Assembly: GCF_004799515.1 (NCBI RefSeq)
Contig: NZ_SSMX01000003.1
Coordinates: forward strand, 1 to 64,000
DNA length: 64,000 bases
From: Phenylobacterium sp.
GTDB taxonomy: Bacteria > Pseudomonadota > Alphaproteobacteria > Caulobacterales > Caulobacteraceae
Direction of reading: 5' to 3'
The translations under genes and the position numbers were made by a program. The notes beneath the pieces were generated by a model. That model did no database searches. It was given only the letters and a program-made list of their open reading frames with translations, and was not told the origin of the DNA. Positions 16,734 through 24,818 of this stretch are shown here, in pieces. Numbering within the stretch: the first letter of the stretch is position 1; every line of letters starts with the position of its first letter.

Positions 16734-18143
16734 ATGACCGCGCCCGTGCCCGCCGACGTCCTTTCGCGCCTCAAGGCGGTGCTGGGCGAGGGCGGCTGGA
16801 GCCAGGACCCGGAGCGGCTGGCGCCGAAGCTGCTGGAATGGCGCGACCGCTGGAGCGGCCAGACGCCGTTCCTGGCGCTGCCGAAGACCACGGCCGACGT
16901 GGCCGCCATCGTCGGCATCTGCGCGGAAAGCGGCGCGCCGATTACCACCCAAGGCGGCAACACCGGCCTGGTGGGCGGCCAGATCCCGCAGGGCGAGGTG
17001 CTGCTGTCCACGGAGCGGATGCGCGCCATCCGCGAGGCCGACGCCTTCGACGACGTGCTGGTGGCCGAGGCCGGGGTGACGCTGAGCGCCGTCCACGAGG
17101 CCGCAGCGGGCCTCCGCCGCCGCTTCCCGCTGGGCCTGGCGTCGGAGGGCTCGGCCACCGTCGGCGGCTTTGTCTCCACCAACGCCGGTGGGACCCAGGT
17201 GCTGCGCTATGGCATGACGCGAAACCTGGTGCTGGGCCTGGAGGCGGTGCTGCCGAACGGCGAGGTCTGGAATGGGCTCAAGCACCTGCGCAAGGACAAC
17301 ACCGGCTATGACCTGAAGCAGCTGCTGATCGGCGCGGAGGGCACGCTGGGCGTGGTCACCGCCGCGGCGCTGAAGCTGTTCCCGGTGATGGCCTCGCACG
17401 CCGTGGCGATGATCGGGGTGGAGAGCCCGCAGGCCGCATTGAACCTGCTGGTCCGCGCCAAGGACGAGACCGGCGGCGCCGTGGAGGCCTTTGAGCTGAT
17501 GGGCCGCTTAGGCGTCGAGTTCGCGCTGAAGAACATCGCCGGCACGCGCGATCCGCTGGCCGAGGTCCATCCCTGGTACGTGCTGGCCGAGTTCTCCTCC
17601 GGCGAGCCGGGCTCGGCGGAGGCGGCCATGGAGCGCTTCCTGGCCGCGGGGCTGGAGGCCGGGCAGATCCGCGACGCGGTGGTGGCCCAGACGGACACCC
17701 AGGCCAGGGCGCTCTGGGCGATCCGCGAGAACCAGTCGCCGGCCCAGAAGCCGGAGGGCGCCACCTGGAAGCACGACGTCGCCGTGCCGGTGAGCCGCGT
17801 CGCCGACTTCCTGGCGCAGGCCGACGCCGCCATGCGCGCGTTTGTCCCCGACTGCCGCATCGCCGCCTTCGGTCACATGGGCGACGGCAACATCCACTAT
17901 GATGTCCTGCGCGGCGACGGCCAGCCGGACGCCCCGCACGCCGCACGCCGCGACGAGGGCAGCCGCATCGTCCACGACATCGTGGCTTCGATGGGCGGCT
18001 CGATCAGCGCCGAACACGGCCTGGGATCGATGAAGACTGAGGAAGCCCGCCGCTACAAATCGCCCGTCGAGATCGAAACCATGGCCGCCATCCGCCGCGC
18101 GCTCGACCCCAAGCGGATCATGAATCCCAGGGTCCTCTTCTAG
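16734..18143 (+). CDS. FAD-linked 2-hydroxyacid dehydrogenase (D-2-hydroxyglutarate or D-lactate dehydrogenase-like)
   Basis: 469 aa. FAD-binding_4 N-terminal domain: PITTQGGNTGLVGGQIP and the ASEGSATVGGFVSTNAGGTQVLRYG stretch. The C-terminal FAD-oxidase domain has AFGHMGDGNIHYDV with metal-binding His and a closing SISAEHGLGSMKTEEA, the signature of D-2-hydroxyglutarate/D-lactate/glycolate dehydrogenases. It oxidises a D-2-hydroxyacid and passes electrons to a quinone or electron-transfer flavoprotein. The exact substrate is not decidable; the overall pattern is closest to 2-hydroxyglutarate dehydrogenase. A palindromic repeat element lies 36 bp after the stop. Confidence 0.88.
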   Translation: MTAPVPADVLSRLKAVLGEGGWSQDPERLAPKLLEWRDRWSGQTPFLALPKTTADVAAIVGICAESGAPITTQGGNTGLVGGQIPQGEVLLSTERMRAIREADAFDDVLVAEAGVTLSAVHEAAAGLRRRFPLGLASEGSATVGGFVSTNAGGTQVLRYGMTRNLVLGLEAVLPNGEVWNGLKHLRKDNTGYDLKQLLIGAEGTLGVVTAAALKLFPVMASHAVAMIGVESPQAALNLLVRAKDETGGAVEAFELMGRLGVEFALKNIAGTRDPLAEVHPWYVLAEFSSGEPGSAEAAMERFLAAGLEAGQIRDAVVAQTDTQARALWAIRENQSPAQKPEGATWKHDVAVPVSRVADFLAQADAAMRAFVPDCRIAAFGHMGDGNIHYDVLRGDGQPDAPHAARRDEGSRIVHDIVASMGGSISAEHGLGSMKTEEARRYKSPVEIETMAAIRRALDPKRIMNPRVLF

Positions 18144-18178
18144 GCGCGTATCCAGCTTTCGAATCCTCACCTCCAACG

Positions 18179-18339
18179 TCCTCCTCCCCTTGTAGGAGGA
18201 GGTGGCCCGCGGAGCGGGTCGGAGGTGGGGTCTCCCGGCCTATCGGTGCTGTTCGGAGTCAGTGTCGCGCGGAGAGGTGAGCGCGACCCCACCTCCGTCG
18301 GCCGTTCGGCCGCCACCTCCTCCCACAAGGGGAGGAGGA
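18179..18339. repeat. long inverted-repeat intergenic element (REP/MITE-like)
   Basis: About 161 bp. The left arm (18179-18230, starting TCCTCCTCCCCTTG) and right arm (18287-18339, ending CAAGGGGAGGAGGA) are near-perfect inverted repeats joined by a ~56-bp loop. Each arm has its own small stem (GGCCCGCGGAGCGGGTC on the left, CGGCCGTTCGGCCG on the right). It sits between two converging genes and carries no coding sequence. Elements of this style are scattered in Caulobacterales genomes. It may act as a bidirectional terminator. Confidence 0.8.
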
Positions 18340-18366
18340 TCGCCTAAGGCGTCTTACCGTCCGGGC

Positions 18367-18930
18367 TCAGCGCTTGAGCTTGGCGACCAGGCTGTCGCCC
18401 CATTCGCCGATCGCCTTGGCGTTGAAATAGTAGGTCGCCTGCAGGGACGCCGGCGGCTGATTGGGGGCGAGGCCGACGCGCCGGAGCAGCCAGGCCGAGG
18501 CCGTGGGGTCGGTGCAGCCCGTACCGTTCGGATAGAAGGCCAGCCGCCCGTTGGCGCGCACACAGGCCGCCACATTGGGCGGCGCCGCGGCCCAGGCGGC
18601 ATCGAGCTTCGGCCGGTCCAGGCCTCGTCCGGACAGGGCCGACGCCACATAGGTCTGCACGGCCTCGGCGCCCGCGAGGGTCGGGACCCAGTCGGCCGGG
18701 ATGTCGCGGCGCTTGGCGCAGACCGCCGCGCCGGCCTTCAGCTTGCCGCTGAGCTTGTCCAGGGCCGCCGCGCCGGAAGCCATGTCGTGCGCGTAGGCCG
18801 CCAGGACGCGGCTGTGCTCCGCCGGTGAAAGCTTTCCCCAGATGCAGGCGCTGAGCGGTTCGGCCCGCGCGGACCCGCCCAGCGAGACCGCCGCCGCAAG
18901 GCCGATGAAGAGCGCACGCTTGGAGGCCAT
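18367..18930 (-). CDS. exported protein of unknown function
   Basis: 187 aa. Signal peptide MASKRALFIGLAAAVSLGGSARA. The mature protein has four Cys (ACIWGK, AVCAKR, VAACVRAN, GTGCTD), suggesting two disulfides, and a mostly helical middle (VLAAYAHDMASGAAALDKL). No domain is recognised. The start ATG 18930 faces the divergent yaaA start at 19009. The frame continues much further upstream only because it runs antisense to yaaA, so that extension is rejected. Confidence 0.7.
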   Translation of the reverse strand: MASKRALFIGLAAAVSLGGSARAEPLSACIWGKLSPAEHSRVLAAYAHDMASGAAALDKLSGKLKAGAAVCAKRRDIPADWVPTLAGAEAVQTYVASALSGRGLDRPKLDAAWAAAPPNVAACVRANGRLAFYPNGTGCTDPTASAWLLRRVGLAPNQPPASLQATYYFNAKAIGEWGDSLVAKLKR

Positions 18931-19008
18931 CGCCGATGTGATGGCCGACAACGTCTGGGTCGGCAAGATCGCTTGGCGCCGGCGGCGGGACACGGCAAAG
19001 CATCGGCG

Positions 19009-19833
19009 ATGCTGATCGTGCTCTCCCCGGCCAAGGCGCTCGACTTCTCGCAGCCGCCGCAGGCCGCACCCCTGACCCAGCCGCAGATGGCCGATCACAC
19101 CGCCGAGCTCGCCAAGGCCGCCAAGAAGCTGCGCGCCGCCGACCTGAAGCGGATGATGGCGCTCTCCGACGCCCTGGCGACGCTGAACCGCGAGCGGTTC
19201 CAGGCCTTCGATCCCCAGAGCGAGGACGGCCTGCAGGCGGCCTTCGCCTTCAATGGCGACGTCTACCTGGGCCTGCGCGCGCGGGAGTTGGACAAGAGGG
19301 CGCTCGCCTGGGCGCAGGAGCGGGTGCGCATCCTTTCCGGCCTGTATGGCGTGCTGCGGCCGCTCGACGCCATCCAGCCCTATCGCCTGGAGATGGGCGT
19401 GCGGATCAAGACCAGGCGCGGGGCCAGTCTCTACGACTTCTGGGGTCCGCGCGTCGCCGAGGCGCTGGACGCGGCGCTGGCCGGCCACAAGGACCGCACG
19501 GTCGTCAACTGCGCGAGCCAGGAGTACTTCGGCGCCGTCGACCGCGACGCCTTGAAGGCCCCGGTGATCGCCTGCAAGTTCCTGGAAGAGAAGGGTGGCG
19601 AGGCGCGGATCATCTCCTTCTTCGCCAAGCGCGCCCGCGGCGCCATGGCCCGCTACGCCATCGACAACCGCATCGAGCGCGCCCACGACCTGAAGGCCTT
19701 CGACCGCGACGGCTATCGCTTCCAGCCCTCGCTTTCCAACGACAGCGAGTTCACCTTCGCCCGGCCGCAGCCGCCCCCGCCGTCGGCGAAAAAGCTGGCC
19801 GCGCGGCGGGCCCAATTGAAACAGGAGGCCTGA
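19009..19833 (+). CDS. yaaA: peroxide stress protein YaaA (DUF328/UPF0246)
   Basis: 274 aa, cytoplasmic. Family features: MLIVLSPAKALDFS at the N-terminus, RMMALSDALATLNRERF, AFNGDVYLGLRAREL, RILSGLYGVLRPLDAIQPYRLEMG, NCASQEYF and a C-terminal ARGAMARYAIDNRI. In E. coli YaaA binds DNA and lowers free iron during peroxide stress. Start chosen at ATG 19009 to match the family N-terminus. An in-frame ATG at 18973 would add 12 residues. The bdhA start follows two bases after the stop. Confidence 0.93.
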   Translation: MLIVLSPAKALDFSQPPQAAPLTQPQMADHTAELAKAAKKLRAADLKRMMALSDALATLNRERFQAFDPQSEDGLQAAFAFNGDVYLGLRARELDKRALAWAQERVRILSGLYGVLRPLDAIQPYRLEMGVRIKTRRGASLYDFWGPRVAEALDAALAGHKDRTVVNCASQEYFGAVDRDALKAPVIACKFLEEKGGEARIISFFAKRARGAMARYAIDNRIERAHDLKAFDRDGYRFQPSLSNDSEFTFARPQPPPPSAKKLAARRAQLKQEA

Positions 19834-19835
19834 CC

Positions 19836-20633
19836 ATGGCCGTGGACTATCATCTCGAAGGCCAGGTCGCCGTGATCACCGGCTCGACCAGCGGCATCGG
19901 CCAGGCGCTGGCCACGGCGCTCGCGGAGCAGGGCGTCAACGTCGTGCTGAACGGGTTCGGCGACCCGGCAAAGATCGAGGCCGACCGCGCCGCCATCCAG
20001 GCCAAGACCAACGCCGCCGTCCGTTACCACGGTGCGGACATGACCAAGCCCGCCGAGATCGCCGACCTGATCGCCTATGCGCACAAGGAATTCGGGCGGC
20101 TGGACATCCTGGTCAACAACGCCGGCATCCAGCATGTGGCCCCGGTCGACGAGTTCCCGGACGAGAAGTGGGACGCGCTGATCGCCGTGATCCTGTCGTC
20201 CACCTTCCACGCCACCAAGCACGCCGTGCCGATCATGAAGGCGCAGGGCCGTGGCCGGATCGTCAACATCGCCTCGGCCCATGGCCTCGTCGCCTCGGCG
20301 TTCAAGTCGCCCTATTGCGCCGCCAAGTTTGGAGTGGTGGGCTTCACCAAGTCCTGCGCCGTGGAGCTGGCGCGCACCGGCATCACCGTCAACGCCATCT
20401 GCCCGGGCTATGTGAAGACGCCCCTGATCGAGGCCCAGATCATCGACCAGGCCAAGGCGCGCGGCATCCCCGAGGACCGGGTGATGGAGGACGTGATCCT
20501 GGCCGCTCAGCCGAACAAGACCTTCGTGGAGTACCAGAACCTGGCCGGGATGCTGCTCTACCTGGTCTCCGACATGGGTTCGGCGGCCACCGGGGCGGCG
20601 CTCAGCGTCGACGGCGGCTGGACCGCGGCCTGA
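19836..20633 (+). CDS. bdhA: 3-hydroxybutyrate dehydrogenase (SDR)
   Basis: 265 aa. Interconverts D-3-hydroxybutyrate and acetoacetate with NAD. Seen: VITGSTSGIGQALA (cofactor Gly motif), NNAGIQHVAPVDEFPDEKWD, the catalytic IASAHGLVAS...YCAAKFGVVG (Ser, Tyr, Lys), and the long substrate lid PLIEAQIIDQAKARG typical of this subfamily, ending GAALSVDGGWTAA. It is probably used in polyhydroxybutyrate or ketone-body turnover. It lies two bases downstream of yaaA and 44 bp before a second SDR, so the three may form a transcript. Confidence 0.9.
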   Translation: MAVDYHLEGQVAVITGSTSGIGQALATALAEQGVNVVLNGFGDPAKIEADRAAIQAKTNAAVRYHGADMTKPAEIADLIAYAHKEFGRLDILVNNAGIQHVAPVDEFPDEKWDALIAVILSSTFHATKHAVPIMKAQGRGRIVNIASAHGLVASAFKSPYCAAKFGVVGFTKSCAVELARTGITVNAICPGYVKTPLIEAQIIDQAKARGIPEDRVMEDVILAAQPNKTFVEYQNLAGMLLYLVSDMGSAATGAALSVDGGWTAA

Positions 20634-20677
20634 CGCTGGATCAACAACGCGATCAACGAGAAGAGGAGGAGGCGGTC

Positions 20678-21457
20678 ATGGCCTATAAGCCGTTCGACCT
20701 GACGGGCAAGGTGGCGCTGATCACCGGCGGTAATGGCGGCATCGGCCTGGGCATGGCCGAGGGCCTGGCCGCGTCGGGCGCCAAGGTCGCCGTCTGGGGC
20801 CAGAACCCCGGCAAGAACGCCAAGGCCGAGGCCGCGCTTAAGGCGCATGGCGTCGAGGTGTTGGTCCAGGCGGTCGACGTCGCCGACGAGGCCGCCGTCG
20901 TGGCCGGCGTCGCCGAGGTCATCAAGACCTTCGGCCGGCTCGACTTCTGCGCCGCCAACGCCGGCATCGGCGGCGGCGGGACCTTCGACGAGATGACCAC
21001 CGAGAAGTGGCGGCGCGTGACCACGGTCAACCTCGATGCCGTCTTCTGGACCTTCCGCGAGGCGGTGCGCCACATGAAGGCCCGGGCCGAGGCCGGCGAC
21101 GCCGGCGGCTCGCTGGTCGTCACGTCGTCGACCAGCGCCATCCACGGCGCCCCGCGCAACGAGGCCTACGCCTCCACCAAGGGAGGGGTGCTGGCCATGG
21201 TGCGCGGCATCGCGGTCGAGTACGCCCGCTATGGCGTCCGCGCCAACTCCATCCTGCCGGGCTGGATCGCCACCGACATGACCGCCGGCGCCCAGGGCAA
21301 CGACAAGTTCAACGACCAGGTGATCCGCCGCGTGCCCTTCCGCCGCTGGGGCGAAGGCGAGGATTTCGCCGGCATCGCGGTCTACCTGGCCTCGGACGCC
21401 TCGCGCTTCCACACCGGCGACAGCTTCGTGATCGACGGCGGCTACACGATCTTCTGA
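20678..21457 (+). CDS. short-chain dehydrogenase/reductase
   Basis: 259 aa. Classical SDR: VALITGGNGGIGLGMAEGLA, CAANAGIGGGGTFDEMTTEKW, VVTSSTSAIHGAPRNEAYASTKGGVLAMV (Ser...Tyr...Lys), NSILPGWIATDMT and a C-terminal FHTGDSFVIDGGYTIF. NNAG is replaced by AANAG. The substrate cannot be assigned. AGGAGGA precedes the ATG, and the spacing to its neighbours (44 bp and 12 bp) suggests an operon with bdhA and the following flavin enzyme. Confidence 0.88.
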   Translation: MAYKPFDLTGKVALITGGNGGIGLGMAEGLAASGAKVAVWGQNPGKNAKAEAALKAHGVEVLVQAVDVADEAAVVAGVAEVIKTFGRLDFCAANAGIGGGGTFDEMTTEKWRRVTTVNLDAVFWTFREAVRHMKARAEAGDAGGSLVVTSSTSAIHGAPRNEAYASTKGGVLAMVRGIAVEYARYGVRANSILPGWIATDMTAGAQGNDKFNDQVIRRVPFRRWGEGEDFAGIAVYLASDASRFHTGDSFVIDGGYTIF

Positions 21458-21469
21458 GGAGGAACGCCC

Positions 21470-22447
21470 ATGACCCTGCACACCAAGCTCTGTGACCTGC
21501 TGGGTGTCACGCACCCGATCATGCTGGCCGGCATGGGCGGGGTGTCCTACGCGGAGCTGGTGGCGGCGGTGTCCAACGCCGGCGGCTATGGCGTGCTGGG
21601 CATGGCCGGCCGCTCGCCGGACTTCATCCGCGACGAGATGCGCAAGGTCCGTGGGCTGACGGACAAGCCGTTCGGCGTCGACCTGCTGGCCGCCAGCCCC
21701 GACAGCCTCACCGCCGCGGTGGAGATCATCATCGCCGAGGGCGCCTCATCCTTCGTGGCGGGCCTCGGCGTGCCGATGCCGATCATGGCGCGGCTCAAGG
21801 GCGCGGGCCTGAAGGTCATGGTGGTCTGCGGGGCGGTGAAGCACGCGGTGAAGGCCGAACAGGCCGGCTGCGACGCGGTGATCTGCCAGGGCGGCGAGGG
21901 CGGCGGCCACACTGGCCTGGTCGGCACCCTGCCGCTGGTCGCCCAGGCGGTGGAGGCGGTGAAGATCCCGGTGGTGGCCGCAGGCGGCCTCTACGACGGC
22001 CGAGGCCTGGCCGCGGCGCTCAGCCTGGGCGCGGTCGGCGTCTGGATGGGCACCCGCTTCATCGCCAGCGAGGAAGCCCACGCGGGCCAGATGTACCGCG
22101 ACGTGATCGTCGACGCGACCGACGAGGACACCGTCCGCACCCGCTCCTATTCCGGCAAGCCGATGCGGGTGAAGAAGAACGCCTGGGTCGAGGACTGGGA
22201 GGCGCGGCCGGCCGACATCCAGCCCTTCCCGCAGCAGGCCATCCTCTCCAGCCGCGCCGGCGCCATGGGCGGCATCGGCGGCCAGGTCGAGGGCCTCGAC
22301 ATCGACAAGTCCGCCTTCGCCATGGGCCAGTCCGCCGGCGGCGTGCGCGACGTCCTGCCGGCCGGCGAGATCGTGACGCGGATCATGGCCGAGGCCGAGG
22401 CGGCGATCGACCGGGTGGGAGCGTTGCGGGCGCGGGAGACGGCCTAG
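21470..22447 (+). CDS. nitronate monooxygenase-type FMN enzyme
   Basis: 325 aa TIM-barrel FMN protein. Seen: HPIMLAGMGGVSYAELVAAVSNAGG, KPFGVDLLAASPD, KVMVVCGAVKHAVKAEQAGCDAVICQGGEGGGHTG (the FMN-phosphate and catalytic His region), PVVAAGGLYDGRGLAAALSLGAVGVWMGTRF. These enzymes include class I nitronate monooxygenase, FabK-like enoyl reductases and other flavin oxidoreductases, and sequence alone does not separate them here. It is the last gene of the bdhA-SDR run. Confidence 0.85.
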   Translation: MTLHTKLCDLLGVTHPIMLAGMGGVSYAELVAAVSNAGGYGVLGMAGRSPDFIRDEMRKVRGLTDKPFGVDLLAASPDSLTAAVEIIIAEGASSFVAGLGVPMPIMARLKGAGLKVMVVCGAVKHAVKAEQAGCDAVICQGGEGGGHTGLVGTLPLVAQAVEAVKIPVVAAGGLYDGRGLAAALSLGAVGVWMGTRFIASEEAHAGQMYRDVIVDATDEDTVRTRSYSGKPMRVKKNAWVEDWEARPADIQPFPQQAILSSRAGAMGGIGGQVEGLDIDKSAFAMGQSAGGVRDVLPAGEIVTRIMAEAEAAIDRVGALRARETA

Positions 22448-22539
22448 GCCAGGCGGCGTCGGCGACGCCTCTATCGCGGGAAAGCCGCAGGGTGGCCGCC
22501 AGCGTCGTCGCCGGCGGCCAGGTTTGCGAAGCAATCAGC

Positions 22540-23151
22540 TCAGGCCGCCGCCGACGCGACCATCCTGCGGCGCGAGCGCAGCGTGACGCCCAGCCCGCCG
22601 AAGCCCAGGATCATCAGCCCCCAGGTCGCCGGCTCGGGGACGCCGCCGACCGCGAAGGTCCCGTTGCCCGGCACGAACTCCGAGAAGGCGGAGAAGCCGC
22701 TGCCCGCCACCGGCCACAGGCTGATGCCGAACTGCTGGGGATTAAGCACGACGTTCTTCAAGGACGAGATCGCCACGATGTCGGTGATCGTGTCGCCTGA
22801 AACCGTGACACCTGCCGCATGGGCCGCCGGGTTCACCGTGATCGCGTTGTTGAAGAGGACGCCGCCGAACCCTTCGGAGGCGAAGGGCGCGGGCGCGCTC
22901 GCCCCGACGGTGTTGATCCCCCACACATAGACCGCGCCCGGAGTCGTGCCGATCGGCGCGTCGGCGGTCGCGCTCAGCACCAGGTCGGCGCCGTTGATGG
23001 TCGCCGAGGCGCTCGAGATCTCCAGGTCGCCGTTTTGCGGGCCGACGTAGGTTGGCAGGAAACCCGTAGAGGTGGTGACGGTCGCGGCGAAGGCCGGCCC
23101 CGTGGCCAGTATCGCGGCAAACGTCAAGCCGCCGGCAAGAATGGATCTCAT
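22540..23151 (-). CDS. exported PEPxxWA-CTERM sorting-domain protein
   Basis: 203 aa. A signal peptide (LAGGLTFAAILATGPAFA) starts a secreted protein of about 150 residues rich in Ser, Thr and Gly. The C-terminus is a textbook sorting signal: VPEPATWGLMILGFGGLGV (motif plus membrane helix) then RSRRR. Such proteins are cut and anchored or released by exosortase/archaeosortase-type enzymes, usually alongside exopolysaccharide export. No exosortase gene lies in this window. AAGGAGA precedes the ATG, and the upstream DNA is strikingly AT-rich. Confidence 0.88.
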   Translation of the reverse strand: MRSILAGGLTFAAILATGPAFAATVTTSTGFLPTYVGPQNGDLEISSASATINGADLVLSATADAPIGTTPGAVYVWGINTVGASAPAPFASEGFGGVLFNNAITVNPAAHAAGVTVSGDTITDIVAISSLKNVVLNPQQFGISLWPVAGSGFSAFSEFVPGNGTFAVGGVPEPATWGLMILGFGGLGVTLRSRRRMVASAAA

Positions 23152-23461
23152 CCTTACATCTCCTTTATCAGCCGTTATGAGGATATCGTGTGGTCCCAGG
23201 GTGTTTTCGGAAGCTCTGGGCGGATCACAGCTCGGCGATAAGCTTTATTTCGTCAACCATAACTCTATATTAGACGGCGTATATTCAATTTTAAATTGTA
23301 AATGATACAGCATCGTTGCGCGTACATCGTAATATTCGATGGAACTCTGCGGCGCTACGGCCCCCGACACCCTGCGTTTCGTCGGAGCAGGTTACAACTT
23401 ATAGATGATTTAGACGCAGGCGCGCCTGGACGGCGTGCTCGCCATTCCGCCTCGATCTCGT
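23152..23461. other. 310-bp AT-rich non-coding region upstream of the PEP-CTERM gene
   Basis: No gene is supported here. The part from about 23235 to 23345 is far below the surrounding 70% GC and includes a perfect 13-bp palindrome CAATTTTAAATTG (23286-23298) and several TA-rich boxes (for example TAATAT on the minus strand near 23270). It probably holds the promoter and control region for the PEP-CTERM gene at 22540-23151. The part from 23346 returns towards genome GC and lies just past the stop of the gene that ends at 23462. Confidence 0.55.
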
Positions 23462-23914
23462 CTACTGCGGACCGTTGGCGCGCGACGAGGGCTGGCGATC
23501 CTGGCCGCCCTTCTGCGCCTGCGGCGGCCCGCACCAGCGGAAGATGGACCCGCTGGCTTCCTGGTCCTGGCGCACCTCGACCTCGGTGGGCGAGCGGATC
23601 GCGTAGGTGGTGAGCGCCGAGGTCTCCTTCGCCGGGCTGCCGTCGCCCAGCGCCGAGCAGGCCGTCCAAACGTGATAGACGCCCTCGCTGTGCGAGCGGA
23701 CCAGGGAGCGGCAGCCGGCGGCGTGAGCGGAGGAGAAGGCCTTGCCGTCGTAGGTGAACACTCCGGCCAGGGCCGGGTCGCGGCACGACTGGCCGGCCAG
23801 GACATAGGTTCCGGGCTTCAATGGAAGGCTCGCGGCGGCGACGCCGGCGCCGGCGCTGAGCAGCAGGATGGGGATCGAAAGGCGGGTAGGGATCGTGGCT
23901 TTCTGGGGGGTCAT
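23462..23914 (-). CDS. small exported protein of unknown function
   Basis: 150 aa. An N-terminal hydrophobic segment (LSIPILLLSAGAGVAAA) is a signal peptide. The mature protein begins LPLKPGTYVLAGQSCRDPALAG and contains four Cys (SCRDP, AGCRSL, TACSAL, RWCGPP) likely in disulfides. The pattern of a short beta-rich domain with a bound Cys pair is common in small Caulobacter/Sphingomonas periplasmic proteins, but I cannot name a family. Its ATG overlaps the stop of the upstream esterase gene (ATGA), so the two are translated together. Confidence 0.75.
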   Translation of the reverse strand: MTPQKATIPTRLSIPILLLSAGAGVAAASLPLKPGTYVLAGQSCRDPALAGVFTYDGKAFSSAHAAGCRSLVRSHSEGVYHVWTACSALGDGSPAKETSALTTYAIRSPTEVEVRQDQEASGSIFRWCGPPQAQKGGQDRQPSSRANGPQ

Positions 23915-24780
23915 GGCTTGAGGTCCTGAATCCACCACAGGAATTCGTCCAACCAGTGGTCGCTGGTCGACCCCTGGCGGTTCATGCCGAAGCCGTGGCC
24001 GCCGCGTTCGAAGATGTGCAGCTCGGCCGGGCGGCCCGCCGCCTTCCAGGCCTGGAACATCGGCGCGGCGTAGGCCTTGACCAGCCCATCGTCGGCGGCG
24101 GTGGCGATGAAGGCCGGCGGGGCGTCTTTGGGCACGGGGTTGCGCAGGGCGCCGTAGATGATCCCCACGAAGTCCGGCCGTCCGGCCGGCTCGCCGGTGG
24201 CGATGCTGGCGGCGGTGATGGCGCCGGCCGAGAAGCCGACGAAGCCCACCCGATGCGGGTCCACCTGCCACTCCGCGGCGCGGCGGCGGACCAGCTTCAC
24301 CGCCTCGGCGGCGTCGGCGGCGGCCAGGCCCTCGGTGGGGAACGGCGGCGGCAGCGCCTCGCCGCGGGCCGCCATCGCGCTGAGTTCGCCCATCTTGCCG
24401 CCGAAGTACTTCATGAAGGCCGCGGGCTCGCTGGGCGTCGGCCCGACCCGGTACTTCAACACGAAGGCCGTGACGCCGGCGTCGGCCAGCCGCCGCGCGA
24501 CCGCCATGCCCTCGTTCTCCCAGGACAGCACCAGAAAGCCGCCGCCGGGCGCGACGATCACCGCCTGGCCGTTGGCCTTGCCGGGCGCGGGCAGCACCGG
24601 CGTCAGCGAAGGCTGGCTGACGTTGTGCAGCAGGCCGTTGTCCATGTGCTCCGGCGCCGCGCCGGCGGGCAAGGCGCCCGGCGCATAGAGCGGGATCGCC
24701 GGCAGGTCCGCGGCGAGCGCTGGCGCCGCCCAGATTGCGGCGGCGAAGGCCAGGGCCGCGAGGTCGAACTTCGTTCGCAT
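23911..24780 (-). CDS. exported alpha/beta-hydrolase (esterase/lipase-like)
   Basis: 289 aa. Signal peptide ending APALAA. Seen: VIVAPGGGFLVLSWENEG (oxyanion-hole HGGG-like loop, here PGGG), nucleophile Ser in VGFVGFSAGAITAASIA, Asp in IATAADDGLVKAY, and catalytic His in HIFERGGHGFGM. The pattern fits acetyl-xylan or carbohydrate esterases of the dienelactone-hydrolase clan. The substrate is unknown. It sits between a lactonase-like propeller gene upstream and a small exported protein downstream, all on the minus strand. Confidence 0.88.
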   Translation of the reverse strand: MRTKFDLAALAFAAAIWAAPALAADLPAIPLYAPGALPAGAAPEHMDNGLLHNVSQPSLTPVLPAPGKANGQAVIVAPGGGFLVLSWENEGMAVARRLADAGVTAFVLKYRVGPTPSEPAAFMKYFGGKMGELSAMAARGEALPPPFPTEGLAAADAAEAVKLVRRRAAEWQVDPHRVGFVGFSAGAITAASIATGEPAGRPDFVGIIYGALRNPVPKDAPPAFIATAADDGLVKAYAAPMFQAWKAAGRPAELHIFERGGHGFGMNRQGSTSDHWLDEFLWWIQDLKP

Positions 24781-24818
24781 CTTTCGTCCCTCTTCGATTT
24801 AATCCGCGCGGCGGGGGC

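Noticed and set aside
18931..19815. Upstream extension of the minus-strand exported protein gene
   Set aside because: The extension is antisense to yaaA and precedes a clear signal peptide start at 18930.
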